Shown here piece after piece: positions 47,925 through 60,658 of a stretch of DNA of 64,000 nucleotides. Numbering within the stretch: position 1 is the stretch's first letter; the number at the start of each line of letters is the position of its first letter. The stretch covers positions 7,566,501 to 7,630,500 of the forward strand of contig CM034135.1 of NCBI GenBank assembly GCA_019914995.1. The letters are read 5' to 3'. Made by a program: the position numbers and the translations under genes. The notes beneath the pieces are model-generated. The model searched no databases. It was not told where the DNA came from and worked only from the letters and a program-made list of their open reading frames with translations. The DNA is from Acanthochlamys bracteata. Its lineage: Eukaryota > Streptophyta > Magnoliopsida > Pandanales > Velloziaceae.

Positions 47925-48765
47925 TTTAAATTAGTAGATTAGTTTTAATTTATTTAATAGTCAGATTAAATTTATTCAATTTTAATAAAATTTATTAATT
48001 TATATGGATCAAAATTATTAATTTTAATTTAACTTTTCAATAATCGAATTAAATTCAGATCAACTCATTTAATAATTAAAATTATTAATTTTATATTTTT
48101 AAGCCTTAGTGAATTTATAATATCAGTTATAACAAAAATAAAATAATTTTTAGTGACGAGATAAAATAAATAATCGTCAAAATATACTTTTTTTAGTATC
48201 TTTATTTGTTCTTAAAATATTTTAAAAAAATTATTTTTATTTTTGAAACTATGTGGTAACAGCAAAAATTTTATAATTATAAATACACACTAATAATTTT
48301 GATAAAAATTTTGGTAAACATAGGTATCTAATAAAATTTTGATAAAATTTTTTATATAAAGTTCAAATTCGTCATTGATAAACACCTACATAGTAATACT
48401 TTCGATAATATTATAATTATCATCTTACAGTATTTTATTAAGATATGAAAATAATAATTAATTACAAATATCATATAATTTAATAATTTATAAATTACTT
48501 TTATGGATTATTTTTATTACTAATATTTTAATAAATAAAAAGGAAATTCAAATATTATTTTTTTAAGAGATGGCAATTCGAATTGGTAGGTTAATTATTG
48601 GGTTAATTTCGATTGACCTATTTACTAATTGGATCAAATTTACTCAATCCTAACCCAACTCATTTATTTATACGGATTAAATTTTTTAATTCTAACTCTA
48701 ATTAAATATATCAGTTTCGGATTACGTTTTCAAATTCGATCATATACTGCCACCTCTAACTTAAA
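47925..48765 (+). repeat. Dispersed AT-rich repeat, copy 2 (~840 bp)
   Basis: Same-orientation relative of 8310-9115, with shared ordered landmarks given there. The right half carries degenerate words such as AAGAGATGGCAATTCGAATTG and CCTAACCCAACTCATTTAT. No coding potential is seen. Confidence 0.65.
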
Positions 48766-50074
48766 CTAATTTTTTTTTAAAAATAATTTATAGCATTTTA
48801 GAAATATTATTTGATTTTATATATAAATAATAATTATTATATTATAAATTACACATAATAAATTATTTGTATTTAAAACATTTTCTTAGCATACTGTCGA
48901 AAGTTTATAAAAAAATTAAAGTTAAAATGATGGGGTGTATTGATAGTGTTTAATAGTTATTTTTTAAAAAATATTCACTTTTAGTAATAAATAATCTTTA
49001 ACATATTAATTATTTTCAAACTTTAAAAATAGAATATAACGTACTATATATATGTTTTATTCAAATTTTAAAAATTATTTTTTAGATGCTTCAAAATAAA
49101 AAGAACTTTTTATTTTAAGACGTCTCAAAAATGTTTTCAAAACGATGAATTGAATAAAAAGTTTCACCGAAACCATCCCTGTTAAAAGAAAAGATGGGCA
49201 TTTGATTCTCAACATAGATGTTGTTTGAAAAAATTAGAACCTCTCACCTTTGACAAATTAAGAGAGACTTTCAGAGTATTTAGTTGAAACTATAAATATT
49301 TTATTTAATTTTAAATATAAAATTAATTTTTTTATTTAAAAAATAAGAGAAATATGAGTAATAAATTTTATTACATACAATTTTTTATATTTTTATTAAA
49401 TAAATTCTATAAATTTATAAAAAATTTATTAAAAATTATGCATTAGAAAATAAAAAATTATTTAAGAAAACGTAATGCCAAAAGCCCTAATGCAAGCACA
49501 TTCCGGTAAATAAAAAAGAATTATATAATACGCGCTGGGTTGTGCACCAGTTTTTTATAAAAATCAAAACTGGAAAGAAGAAATAAAAATTAACTATACC
49601 AGAATTTCTAGATTATGATTTCAGCAAATATTGTTTTACAGATTTAGTTGGTAATTAAGGACTATCTAAATAATAACTAAACCTTATCAAAAGCGTCACT
49701 CCTAATCAAGTCGTTCGTTTAGGATATGTTTCGGATTCAGTAATAAGACGGATAAAAAAATAATAAAAAGACATATAAAAATATAGTTCATTAGTTTTAT
49801 AATATTTAAACATATGATAAGAATAATAAATTAATTATATTTAATTAAATAGACAAATAAATGAATAATTTATGTAAATTCATAAAAATTTAAAAACTTT
49901 CTTATTATATTAATATTATTTTTATTAAATATAAATTATAAATAAATATTTAAAAATAAATAATATAAAAACAAAAAAATCTATTATTTTTCTTGTCAAT
50001 ATATGTATTTACTAATTTAATATATACATATTTAACTATAAAATAAAATAAAAAGTTTTAAATTTTTTTATTTA

Positions 50075-50365
50075 GAACGTGTTTTAAATATTCGTAATTA
50101 AATTTCGTAAAATTAAAAAAAAAAAAATAGAATTTTTTGAAAATAAAATAAAAATAAAATTTAGTATTTATATTTAAATAATTTTTAAAAATATATTAAA
50201 AATTAAAAAAATATAATTGTATTGATAAATATATAAATAAAAAAATTAAAATCTAAAAATAAAAATAAAATTTTAAATATTTTGTATAATCAAAACATAT
50301 AAATTATTTAAAATTTAAAATTTGATAAAAAATTAAAATTATGAATATTTAAAATACATTTTTAA
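50075..50365. mobile_element. MITE, ~290 bp
   Basis: Left end GTGTTTTAAATATTCGTAAT. The right end reversed reads TGTATTTTAAATATTCATAA. About 25 bases pair with few mismatches. The left end also aligns with that of the element at 13476, so they are probably one family. A TTA duplication could not be confirmed. Confidence 0.55.
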
Positions 50366-51078
50366 AATAGAGTTGTCATACATGACGGAGAATGTGTTAA
50401 CCTCAACATCTCTTCCGATCCATAACTATAATTCCTATAATTCAGACGGACTCTTGTTGGCGTAAATAAAATAATAGAAATAAAAGAATATTTAAAAATA
50501 TTTATAAAATAATTTTTAAAATATTATTTATTTTAAAAAATAATAAAATAAATAAAAATAATTTACTATATAATTTTTTTTTTAATTTTTTAATTTTTAA
50601 ATAAAATCTTATATACTTATAAAAACGATATGAAAATATATAAAATAATAATTAATAATTAATCTTTGAAAAAAGATTTTCCAATCGACCCCAAAGTGCT
50701 ATGCAGCAACAGTACAAGAATAAAGAGTACTAATAATTATTTTGTAGGCTTAGGCTACTATTGTGCTTCGCTGGTTTCTCCTAGCTCCCTCACTACACTC
50801 AATTTAATGCTCAATTAACATTACGGATTTTAATTCTTTAACATCAAAAATTAAAAGAGTAGAGACTCGAGGGCGTTGATACAGAAGAAACGAATGAACT
50901 TCATAAATAAATTCTAATTCTCCAAACAAAATAAAAGAACGAAATAAAATTAATTTCTTACAAATTTTCGAAACCTACAAAAATTTCTCACGGTTGAAGA
51001 AAATAATATAAACAAGAACAACAAAGAGTCATTCAGAGAGATTTTCTTTTTTGGTCTTTTTGAATCTTACCTACGAAA

Positions 51079-52335
51079 TTACGCCTCCCATAAGATGAAC
51101 AATAAAAAGAAGTAAACACCTGTACACAATTTTCCGATCAACGGCGACGAAGATGAAGAAATCTCACTTTTACCTCCCGGCGGCGCCGACAATTTCGTCG
51201 GAGGCGGATATTCTGGTGCCGTTCCAACCACCACCTCTTGAGGCGGCGCTGCTGTTTCCAAAACTCCAGTGCTTCCGCTGTTACCGTCCCCTAGTATTTC
51301 TCTCGGGAGCAGAACTCTAGACACTGCGAAAATGGAGACCGGATTCTGATCGAAAACTGTTCGAGTAATCGAAGCCTGCACAAGACCAGTATCAATCGCC
51401 ACCGACCCGTTGATCCTCGTAATGTTGAGTGTGAACCGTCCAGCCCCCGCCAACTCCGTCGCCAGCGTTGGTTGAACTGGATTCACCATTGATTCTAGTG
51501 AACCGAGCGGGTAATACGAATGCAGCACATGAAATCTGAGAACCGTCGCTTTCTGGTCCGCAGACAACGACTGGAACCTCTCCGCAACAATCGTCTCCAC
51601 CGCGAACGCTTCGTCAGTCGGAGCGAAAATGGTGATCCCCGGCCCGCCCCTTTCGTCAGCTTCAAACTCCGCCGCAACACCCGACGCCGTCAACATCGAC
51701 GTGACCACATTGAAATCCTTACCGTCGATCAAAACACGCGTCACGTTCACAGGCGGTGGTACCGGCTGTGTCTCCGACGCAAACAGATCGAATCCGCAGG
51801 GAACCAAAATTGAATCTACGGAGAAGATCGTCAAGTTGTACGGCTGAGATTTTACAAGAGACATTATAGTGGCGTTCGTCATCGACGAGAACGGTGATGG
51901 CGGACTAACGGTGACGGAGTTAGTTAACGGCGACCTTGTTAGATTTAAAAACCCGAGATTTGAAGTAGCCCGGCCAGTTGTTTGATATAGCGTTGTAACC
52001 AATTTACCATTCGTCGGAATACGGCGAAGGTCGGACCAGGATAGATACTCCAATAATACATGGTAGCGGAGAACATCCGCAAGGTTAACAGGTGTAACGG
52101 AAGAGAGATCGAGAGATGAAATGACACGAGCTAATTGGGTGTTGGAAAGGGCGAGTAGGGTAACGGAGTTACGGAGAGAAAGGTCGGCGGTAACGGAAGA
52201 AGAAGAGAGTAAACGATTGAACTCGGAGAAATTGGGGAAGGTAGAAAGAACCGGAAACACGTCGACGGAGAATGCCGGCCGCGGTAATGGCAGGAGTAGT
52301 AATAATAGCAAAATGGGAAGGGCATTGTTGCCCAT
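51079..52335 (-). CDS. FLA4: Fasciclin-like arabinogalactan protein, FLA4/SOS5 type, 418 aa
   Basis: Intronless gene starting MGNNALPILLLLLLLP, a signal peptide of about 23 residues. Two fasciclin domains follow, about residues 25-185 (VTLLALSN as H1, LRYHVLLEYL as H2) and 200-345 (ITIFAPTDEAF, LRFHVLHSYY). Between and after them lie Pro-rich arabinogalactan stretches (TQPVPPPV; PPQEVVVG; EYPPPTKLSAPP). A C-terminal hydrophobic run (GVYFFLLFILWEA) fits a GPI-anchor signal. The motif GSLESMVNPVQPTLATE and the length match Arabidopsis FLA4 (SOS5, about 420 aa), which acts at the cell surface in cell-wall integrity and root growth with FEI kinases. Several N-glycosylation sequons are present. 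Assignment to the family is firm, and to FLA4 itself likely. Confidence 0.92.
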   Translation of the reverse strand: MGNNALPILLLLLLLPLPRPAFSVDVFPVLSTFPNFSEFNRLLSSSSVTADLSLRNSVTLLALSNTQLARVISSLDLSSVTPVNLADVLRYHVLLEYLSWSDLRRIPTNGKLVTTLYQTTGRATSNLGFLNLTRSPLTNSVTVSPPSPFSSMTNATIMSLVKSQPYNLTIFSVDSILVPCGFDLFASETQPVPPPVNVTRVLIDGKDFNVVTSMLTASGVAAEFEADERGGPGITIFAPTDEAFAVETIVAERFQSLSADQKATVLRFHVLHSYYPLGSLESMVNPVQPTLATELAGAGRFTLNITRINGSVAIDTGLVQASITRTVFDQNPVSIFAVSRVLLPREILGDGNSGSTGVLETAAPPQEVVVGTAPEYPPPTKLSAPPGGKSEISSSSSPLIGKLCTGVYFFLLFILWEA

Positions 52336-53884
52336 ATATTTTTATCGTTAGCTGCAGTTCTAGCTCAGTTGTTTCTGTTTTTCAGTAGCTGCGGGAGAAG
52401 TGGAGAAAGAAGAAGGCAAAACAAAATGAAAGAAAGAAAAAAAAAAGACCTATTGATGGTGGGATAAGATTTCTATATATTTTCTTGATACGTTTTCCGA
52501 AATTTTGCAAATTATGTCAGTGAATATTGTAATTAGCAATTGAGCAGCAATAAGCTTTTGTGTTATCACACAAATGGGGTTAAGATATTGGAACTGTTCT
52601 ATTTGAAATATTTTTTGCCCTAACAGTAAGTTTTGTAAAATTAAATTTGTTGGAATGAAGTGCTGCAAAAAGTTAATTATAAATGAGTTCGGTGAGTTGT
52701 TAAAAATGAAAATATAGATTTGAGCTCAAAATCTAAAAAAAAATTAATTTTTGTGTAATTATATCCATGCTAAAGATAGTGATATTTTGAAAGTTAATTG
52801 TACAATAATACCTATCTTTAATTAGTAGTGTGATATTTTAATTCAATTATTCTTTTAAAATTAAATATTTTATTCAAAGTTAATATAAATCTAATTCAAT
52901 TATAATAATATTATCCAAAATTTTTCTATCTAAATTACTGTTGAAAATATCGAGTGTGTTCGGTTGTTAATAGACGCAGCAAAAATATAAAAAGTATTCA
53001 AAAATCTTGCGTAACCAATACAAAAATTAAAATAAAATCAAGACAAACACAAAGACAAACTAGCCTAAAAAATTACTAATCAAAGCAATTATAAACTCTT
53101 GTGTTATACTTAAAATTGAAATTTTTATTAGAATATTTTGCTTTTATCTCTCACATTTGATATTGTGAGAGATAATTTGATTGATCTTGATCATATTTCA
53201 AACAAATATTTTTCATTAATATATATAATGCTTCAAATAAAATTTTAAATTTTCAGACGGTTGCTTTTTTATTTTCCCACTAATTATCTAAAATTTTTGG
53301 CATTCTATTTTATAAGAGATGTTTTAAAGTTTTTAATCATTGGATTTGTAACTCCTTAGATAATAGTTAATCTTTTTTAATTATTCGCATTTCAATATAA
53401 ACGCACGTTTAATTTATTACATTATAATAAACCACTAATTTATATAGTATTTTTATAATGTCTAATAATTATTATAAAAAATAACTAAGAGATATTTTAA
53501 TTAAAAAAACTCTTACTTTTTCTTAAAATTTTGAATTCTGTTATTTTATATATTTCATTAATTATTTTAAATTTATTTTCACTTCTACATCAAATTTAAC
53601 TAAATTTTATTTTACGTGTTTTAATTTTTATACTAATTTTAATTCTATCAAATTTTATATTCATGCGAAACTCACATCACAAAAATTATATTTATTTAAT
53701 TAAATTACGCCCTATCCTATCTACATACGAAATCAAAAAATCCATGAATATGGCGTTTCACAATTTCTATCCAAAAGTGGTAAATGCAGCGATATTTACA
53801 TAGGAGATGGTAATAGATAAATTAGGACTTAGTATTACGTAAGTAATTGTACTGGTTTATTATTGCAAAATCTATTATTCTTCG

Positions 53885-54235
53885 CTGATTCTCAAGTAAA
53901 GGGGGTTGCGTTCACTCGCCGGGAAGGTTACCGCGTGTTATCCTGTGACCGACTCCTGTGTAGTCTATTACAGCGGGAGTAGTGGGAACACCCGGTGTTC
54001 GGACCAGACGCGTGTCAGAGATGTGGATGAGATCTACGCATGGTGGTCGCAAGCAAACTAGTCTCGGAAATTCTATAATCTACATATATGCCACTACTTT
54101 TGTTAAATCAGCAAGCAGAGACCTTCGATTCGAAGGGTAGTATCGTATATTATAAGGCGTAGGAGAATAAGGCGAAAGTTATGAGATCTGCTTATAAGCT
54201 TCGATAGAAAAGGGCTTCGAGTTACCTTTATTTAC
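53885..54235. other. GC-rich island, possible organellar insertion
   Basis: About 350 bases, such as GGGGGTTGCGTTCACTCGCC and CCCGGTGTTCGGACCAGACG, stand out sharply from AT-rich flanks. There is no intact ORF, no gypsy or MITE structure and no target duplication that I can see. Sequence character resembles plant mitochondrial intergenic DNA, but I could not identify a specific source. The insertion reading is an inference. Confidence 0.4.
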
Positions 54236-54261
54236 ATAATAACCACTGTTTTAGTGTAGAC

Positions 54262-54492
54262 ACATTGGGCATTTGGTATTGCAAATTTTAATTTTTAAGT
54301 TTATATTTATTAATATATTTTTTATAAATATTTAAAAAATTTATTTAAAAAATATAAAAAATTCTGCATAATAAAATTTTTTATTATATATTTTTATTTT
54401 TTTAAAATAAAAAATTAAAACTTATTTCTAAAAAAATAAAAATAATTTATATTTAAAAAATTTTATTTTAAAAGCTGCTCCAATATTGTTCG
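54262..54492. repeat. MITE-like element
   Basis: GGGCATTTGGTATTGCAAA at the left and, reversed, GGGCGAACAATATTGGAGC at the right flank an AT-rich interior. That interior has TTTATTTAAAAAATATAAAA and TTCTGCATAATAAAATTTTT, related to the 31415/47648 family. Confidence 0.45.
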
Positions 54493-56405
54493 CCCTCGCT
54501 ACAATAATAATCCAACAAATTTCAGTAAAACGTAACCAAAGCAAAAATTAATATTAAAAATTTACATAACATTTTGTTTTTTAAATTTTATGATATTACT
54601 TATTTCAGACAAATTATTTGCAGAACAATTAATTTTTAATTTTTGATGAAGAATTCAAAATTTTGGGTTGTGCTTGTTCTTTTTTCTTTTAATATAAACG
54701 GTAACAGCAGTTAATTATAATACATATTAAAGATCATTTATACTTTTGTAAAACAAGATTATTTAAATAAACTGCGAATTATTGCATAATGATTATAAAT
54801 TACAAAAATTAACATGTAAAAATTTAAAGTGTAATTTGGTAAATTAAGTAAAAATTTTGGCTACAAGTGTTGTCTGCTTCCTGTGTTGAGTTGATGTATC
54901 CAGGTTGTCTGATGCCAACGTGTGGAGGCTAGAGAGCGAGCGCTGTCGTCTTCTTCTTTCTTTATGGTTTTTTAATGAATGATGATGCGGATGCAGTGCT
55001 TACGTCAGCCGATGGAATATTTTGAAACAAGGAGATAAAAAAGCCAGCTGCATTCTTCAAAGTTCAAAAGAATCAAAACACGTCTTTTTTTACGCTTTCA
55101 ATCTTTGAGTGGTCCGGAAATATAAGCAAAACAAGTAAGACTTACGTACTTTAGCACGTCTTTATTTTGAAATAAATTTTTTTTGAAACTAAATTTAAAA
55201 AATATTTAATAAAAATAAAATTTTGTATTTATTTTATATTGTAAGTGAATTTTAAATAAATTCTAAAAAACAAATTTTTGATAAAAATAATTTTTAATTT
55301 TTAAATTATTTTGTATTAAAAGTAAGTTTAAAAAATTTGATGAGTTGGTAAATATGCTCTTACTGTAAATAATTTTAAAATCAAGTTTTATCAGATGATT
55401 TTGTTTATTTTATTTTATTATTTCATAAGTCAATTTTTTTTACTCAAATTTGTAAAAATTAACTTCTAAATAAATAAAAATGCGTCTTAAATGAACAAAA
55501 TTATTCTTGACTTTGTTCATGAGTTAGCAATACGTTGTAAAAATTAGTTGCAACGGTTTCGAGTTTCGACGAGGCAATTCCGTTATTCGACATTGTGTTT
55601 CTTATGCTTATGTTGAAGTTTGTAATTTCAACAAAGAAAAACAATATGATGGTAGTGAAAGAATAACTAATTGAAGAAAAATTATAAAGTTTCATGCCTT
55701 TTTTTGTTCACCAACGACATTACACAACAAAGTAATCAGATTCTGACAACTCAAAAATTTATGAAAATGTTAGTCGCGATAACACTCGCTAATTTTGGTT
55801 CGTATTATTCAAACATTTGGTATTATACCGTCAAGCAAATACCTATATATTAGATGGCTTAAATTATAATGTAGGCATGCAATTACATCCAACATTACTC
55901 TGATACAAATAACACAGCGAAGTCTCCCAGATATCTCACTGGCGTTTCTCCATTTGTTGCCAACGATATGTTCCATCATTTGATACTGGAATCGCGCTAG
56001 AAATTGATATCTCATGAACACAAGCAATTATTTGACGTAGGAATTATGCTAAATTGCTAGTCATGGCAAAAGAATCGTAATGAGTGAAGGGACGCACAAA
56101 TGTTCGAATGCACTCAAGAGAGATAGCAAAACTTGATTCCAATACAAGCCTATAGCCTACCTTGCTGAAAGATTTGTCTGTTATAATCATTATATCAGCA
56201 ACTCATCATTCAGTCTCGTTTGATTTAAAGGTCTCCCTTTAACGTTTTAACATTTGGATCAATGTCTCTTGGAACTTTTTTTCCTTCATCTGTATAAAAT
56301 GAATAACAACTCTCATAAGTTTGAATGATTCAAACGAAAATAATACTCATTTGATAGAGAGATGTATAAACATAAAATTAAAGTTGCCGGATATAAATAG
56401 CACAT

Positions 56406-56428
56406 TAGAGAGAGAGAGAGAGAGAGAA
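56406..56428. repeat. (GA)n microsatellite upstream of the TRM32-like gene
   Basis: About 11 GA units lie ~230 bp before the start codon, in the probable promoter or 5' leader. Confidence 0.85.
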
Positions 56429-56654
56429 GCTTTACCTGCTTTACCTCACCCTTCTTTTAAGGGGTGATAAGGAAGTACTTGAATGGACCAAAGAAAACTC
56501 AAAAAAAGAAAAAAGTTTCTCTTTCAGGGGAAAAAGAAAGAAAATGGGCCAAATCCATAGAACTCATTGCGACACAATTGCATTCTGGATGTAGTAGGAG
56601 AAGGTACACCTTCGTTATGTGCGTTTTTCTTGTTGATTGCTTCTAATTCCATAG

Positions 56655-59600
56655 ATGGCGAACCAGCTGCTGCAGCACCCAAACACAAACATGCCATGCA
56701 GCCACCACCACCACCGGTTGAGATGCATGTGGGGCCTTATGCACCTCCTGGAATTTCATCGGCATCTTCACATGCGAAAGCTATTGACCCACCGCATGCG
56801 GCCTAGAGAAGCAAAACATGGTTTGCATAAATCATTCACAATTATATAAAGACATTGCAAAGAACAGTACTAAGAATGCTTATCAATTGATCTCTTGTAG
56901 CAGGAAACAAAATTCCAAGTACAAGGCCAAGAAGTCCTTCAACCAGTAAGGAACTTCGCTGTTCAGAAGATGCGGGCCCAGTAAGCCAGATCTTTCTGTC
57001 AAGTTTTTTGTTTACAAGTTTTCACCATTTCAACTTAGAAATATCGTCATGAGAAAGTGAAGATTGAAAGCAACCAAAATAGGGAAACAAAAGATATTGT
57101 TTTCAAGATCAAATATTTTCTTTTAATTTCCTAGGCAAAACTGTTCATCATACTTCTGCTTGTACTATGTAAGAACAACACTAGGCATTTTATTTCTCTT
57201 TACATTTTTAATATATAACCCCTTAGGTATAAATTCCACAAAGTTGATTGTCAAGAGGACAATAACAAGAATTATGGTAGGTGCCCAAATTTTCAGAGTT
57301 CAATCTTATATTGTATAGCCAGCCAATACATGAATTTATTGGACTTGTAGAGTTCTTCTCCTAATCCACTAAACTACATAGAGAACAGATTTTAGTCTGT
57401 ATAAGAGAAAATCATATTTTATTTCTTATGACAAAGATGAATTTGCTCACCATTCTCGATTAGGTGTATATCACTCATTTAAAAGCACATTTATTAAGTG
57501 TATAACATATATTTGATTTGTCATCAGCAGTAACTCCCTATTCAGCATTAAGGTTAGTGATATCTAGTACATGATGGAATTCTTGAAAATTCCGCTAGAT
57601 GAAAAGAGATCCTATTAATATTGTCCCTGAAGAAGCCTCCAAATGTCGTTAAGTATTAGTCATGACGGATAAACAACTAAAATAAATTTTGCTTAATACC
57701 AACAATCAGAAATTCTCTATTCACTTTAAATGAATGTTATTTACCCACAACTTATCTTGGCTCCATACACATAATTTCAGACAGAAGAAAAGGTAATGGA
57801 CAAGGTTAGAAGTCCTCCCAAGGCGGGGAGTACAATTCGCAATAAGTCAAAAGAACATGGCCGTAAAAGAACTATGGCATCCCAGTTGTTACGTACCATT
57901 TCAATGCATCATTTGGAACCAGATGAGTATGTTGTCACTGATGGCAAACCTTCCACCTCAATGGCTGGTGACCATACACATGGAATCAGTTCTTCTGCAA
58001 GCAATGGCCAAGTACCAATATTAAATTACACTAGGGAGCCTGTTACAGAAAAGCAGTGTGAAGTCTGTGGAGCAATGTATACCTCAGATCATGTGGACTT
58101 CAACCAACTTGATTCACTGCAGAACCATGTGCTGGAAAAGCAATCACTTGTGACGGAAAAGTTAGCCGGTGCCAAAAATGTGCTGTCTAAGCAGAATACC
58201 GAGGGGAAGCAATCAGATCTTGAACTCCACCAATTGCAATTTCACTCCAAAATGATGGAGTTGTTTAATACAAACAAGGATTTGTTTTTGAAAATTCTTC
58301 AAGACCCCAGTTTCGGCATAGTGGATCACTTCTGGGGTCTCGGCATAGCGGATCACCTAGGAACATTACAGGGTTCCACTTCTAATGCCGTATCATTCAG
58401 TGCTACTTCATCCTCTGAAGGGGAAAGTGTCAAGGATGTTGGATCACCTGCAGAAAAGCAAAATAATAAAAAAGAGGAAAGACAGCTTGACAAGCAAGAA
58501 CTATATTCTCTTTTACATGACAGACACTCACATACAGCTAGGAATGCATCTACTGACGGCGATCAACCTAGCAAGTTGACAGTAAGAATTGAAGCCAGTG
58601 AAGACACAACCCTTTCATTATTGGACCAATGCACTGATACTAGTGATGCAAAAGAACATAGGTATGAGAGACCATCTACAAGCCATTTTAAGCACATTAA
58701 GGAGAGGATAAAAGATATTATCAAAGAGAACAAAAAGGATTACCACAGGATCTCTATGGATGGCATTCTCCATAAGATCCCTTATGGCCGAAACCAGTGT
58801 GGAGGAACAAGGAAAGAAGTGCCCCGACCTGAACTGTATAGATACCCCTGGGATAATGCAAGAACTAAATTCATAAGAAAGAGAAGTAACACAAAAAGTA
58901 TTACAAGATCCCAGTCTCTTTCTGAGTCCTTAGACAAGTATTCTTATTTACTTGATATTGCATCAAGCAAGGAATCAGGTAGAACAACTGGCTGCTTAAA
59001 CGCAATGCAGAGAGATGAAGATATTCAAGGCGGAAAGATCAAAAAAACTTTCAGGAGAATTTTCTCCCTTCCAGATATGAAGTCCCATTATTTCATTAAG
59101 GATGATGAAAATGAAGCTTTGGGAATAGCTGTAGCAGAAACAACTCCAGCAACAAGTACTGGAGTTAACTTAGAGTCGGCTCATACGCTGTGTTTTGATG
59201 ATCTATGGACAGTACATGGTCATGTAGAGGTAAAGGAAAACATTGCGTCAACTCCTTGTGTAGATCATGCCGTAGCAGAGGATGATGATAGAGAGCTGCT
59301 ATGCGATTTACAGAAAGCAGAGCATACTAGCAAGGTAATTCATGATGAATGCAGTGCCTCAGCTAATTTATCAGAGGAAGGAGGAAAATGCATATCCCAG
59401 AATGAATTGGACGCTGGAAATGAACTTGAATCTAGTCAAAAGCGAGTAAAGTCAGGCATAGAGTTCGTTATTCATCCTTACATTCAAGAGATGCCTGAAA
59501 GTTCAATTAAACACAAGAAGGACACGTTAGAGCACCAGCAAGCACAGTTTGAGATCATACACACCTCAACCATATTGCAGAGCCAAATCAATGATGTGCT

Positions 59601-60201
59601 AAAAGATGTTGAGGCAGATACCAGTAAGATTCAGATTCCATGGGAAACTGCAGAATTAGGTGATTTGTATTTTCAAGTGGATCAGGAGGAAAACGCTGAT
59701 TTTAATCTTGTGCGAGATATCCTAATCAAATCCAAGCAAGATTATGATGAGCATCGAGGAACATACAACCATCTATACCAACCAGCAGAGGACTTATTGC
59801 AAGGTGATGCAGAAAGCATGCTTCAAGAACTTGACTATAGGGATACCGGACTTGAGATGTCTCTTGAGCAGCAGCTCCTATTTGATCTAATACGTGAAGT
59901 TCTAATAGGAATTTATGAAAACTCCGATTCTAAATATCCATGGCTTTCTCGATTTAATTATCGCATAAGGCCCAGGCCTGATGGATACCAACTTTTGGAA
60001 GAGGTGTGGACAAGTATAAAAGGGCTTCTAAATTTGCAACAATATGATTTAGTGGGTGAATCACTCGTAGCTCAAGACTTTTTCAGGAATGATGGATGGA
60101 CAAACCTCCAGATTGATGCAGAATATGTTGGTCTAGAATTGGAGGATCTGATCATAGATGATTTGCTAGAGGAAGTAGTATCTACTTTATCTAGAAACTA
60201 A
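56655..60201 (+). CDS. TRM32-like protein with C-terminal DUF4378, 888 aa
   Basis: Three coding exons, 56655-56820, 56901-56980 and 57781-60201, join in frame (2667 bases). Exon 1 encodes RCMWGLMHLLEFHRH followed by the basic LLTHRMRPREAKH, matching the N-terminal CMWGL...H block I recall from TRM32-like plant proteins. Exon 2 adds a Ser/Pro-rich link and joins exon 3 at GPTEEKVMDK. The long central part is polar, with a CEVCGAMY CxxC motif and KHIKERIKDIIKENKKDYHR. The last ~120 residues are the DUF4378-type domain (EQQLLFDLIREVLIGIYEN, IRPRPDGYQLLEEVW, LELEDLIIDDLLEEVV). TRM proteins recruit TON1 to cortical microtubules; whether this member does so is inferred from the family. A reading that starts only at the Met at 57796 would lose 81 residues. 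Confidence 0.82.
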
Positions 60202-60658
60202 AGCATTGGACCATCAACATTAGTGTTTTTTTACTGTTACCAAGCAAAGAAAATATTTATTCTGAATAGTACAAAAAGAAGCCCGAAGATGTGAATTTAG
60301 TGCCTAAAATCTTGCCTTTGCAGCAAGTTCTGCATGGGTGCATGCCTTTAATATTTAGCGAGAAAAAAAGTTCTACACTAGTACATATAAACAACACCAT
60401 GTAAATGCCATGTCTCAGTTCCATTCTCTCTACAATAGTCAAACTCAGAGAGTAGAAAATATTTAGAAATAAATATACAGGACAACTTTTTCTTTCGGCA
60501 AGACTACCGATCCTATTCTATCAGAAATGACAACCGCAAAACTGGCATGTTATAGATGCTGCAACTATTCAAAGGGAACAAACCTAAATGGCTACCATTT
60601 AACCAAAAAAAAAAATCTCAAGAGGAGAATATGCAAGTTCAGTTTTACCTTGTTGAAG
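60202..60658. other. Convergent 3' spacer
   Basis: Short AT-rich region between the stop codons of the TRM32-like gene and the PPR gene. It holds their 3' ends. Nothing else is seen. Confidence 0.6.

Larger units (their letters stand above)
46554..51078. other. AT-rich repeat-bearing intergenic region
   Basis: Contains a possible MITE at 46905-47100 (GTGTTTTTTTAC and AAAGAACGCATTT-type ends), a (CAACGA)n-like tract near 47400-47420, the MITE at 47648, dispersed repeat copy 2 at 47925 and the element at 50075. The rest is AT-rich with no gene seen. A 128-codon minus-strand frame at 47199-47585 has no family resemblance. Confidence 0.5.
52336..56654. other. Intergenic region with a GC-rich island
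   Basis: AT-rich spacer between FLA4 (divergent promoter at the left edge) and the TRM32-like gene. It holds the GC-rich island at 53885-54235, a MITE-like element at 54262-54492 and a (GA)n tract at 56406. Frames at 55501-56027 show no family resemblance. Nothing else is recognised. Confidence 0.5.

Noticed and set aside
55501-56027. Three short overlapping open frames
   Set aside because: No shared domain, each under 75 codons, in AT-rich spacer.
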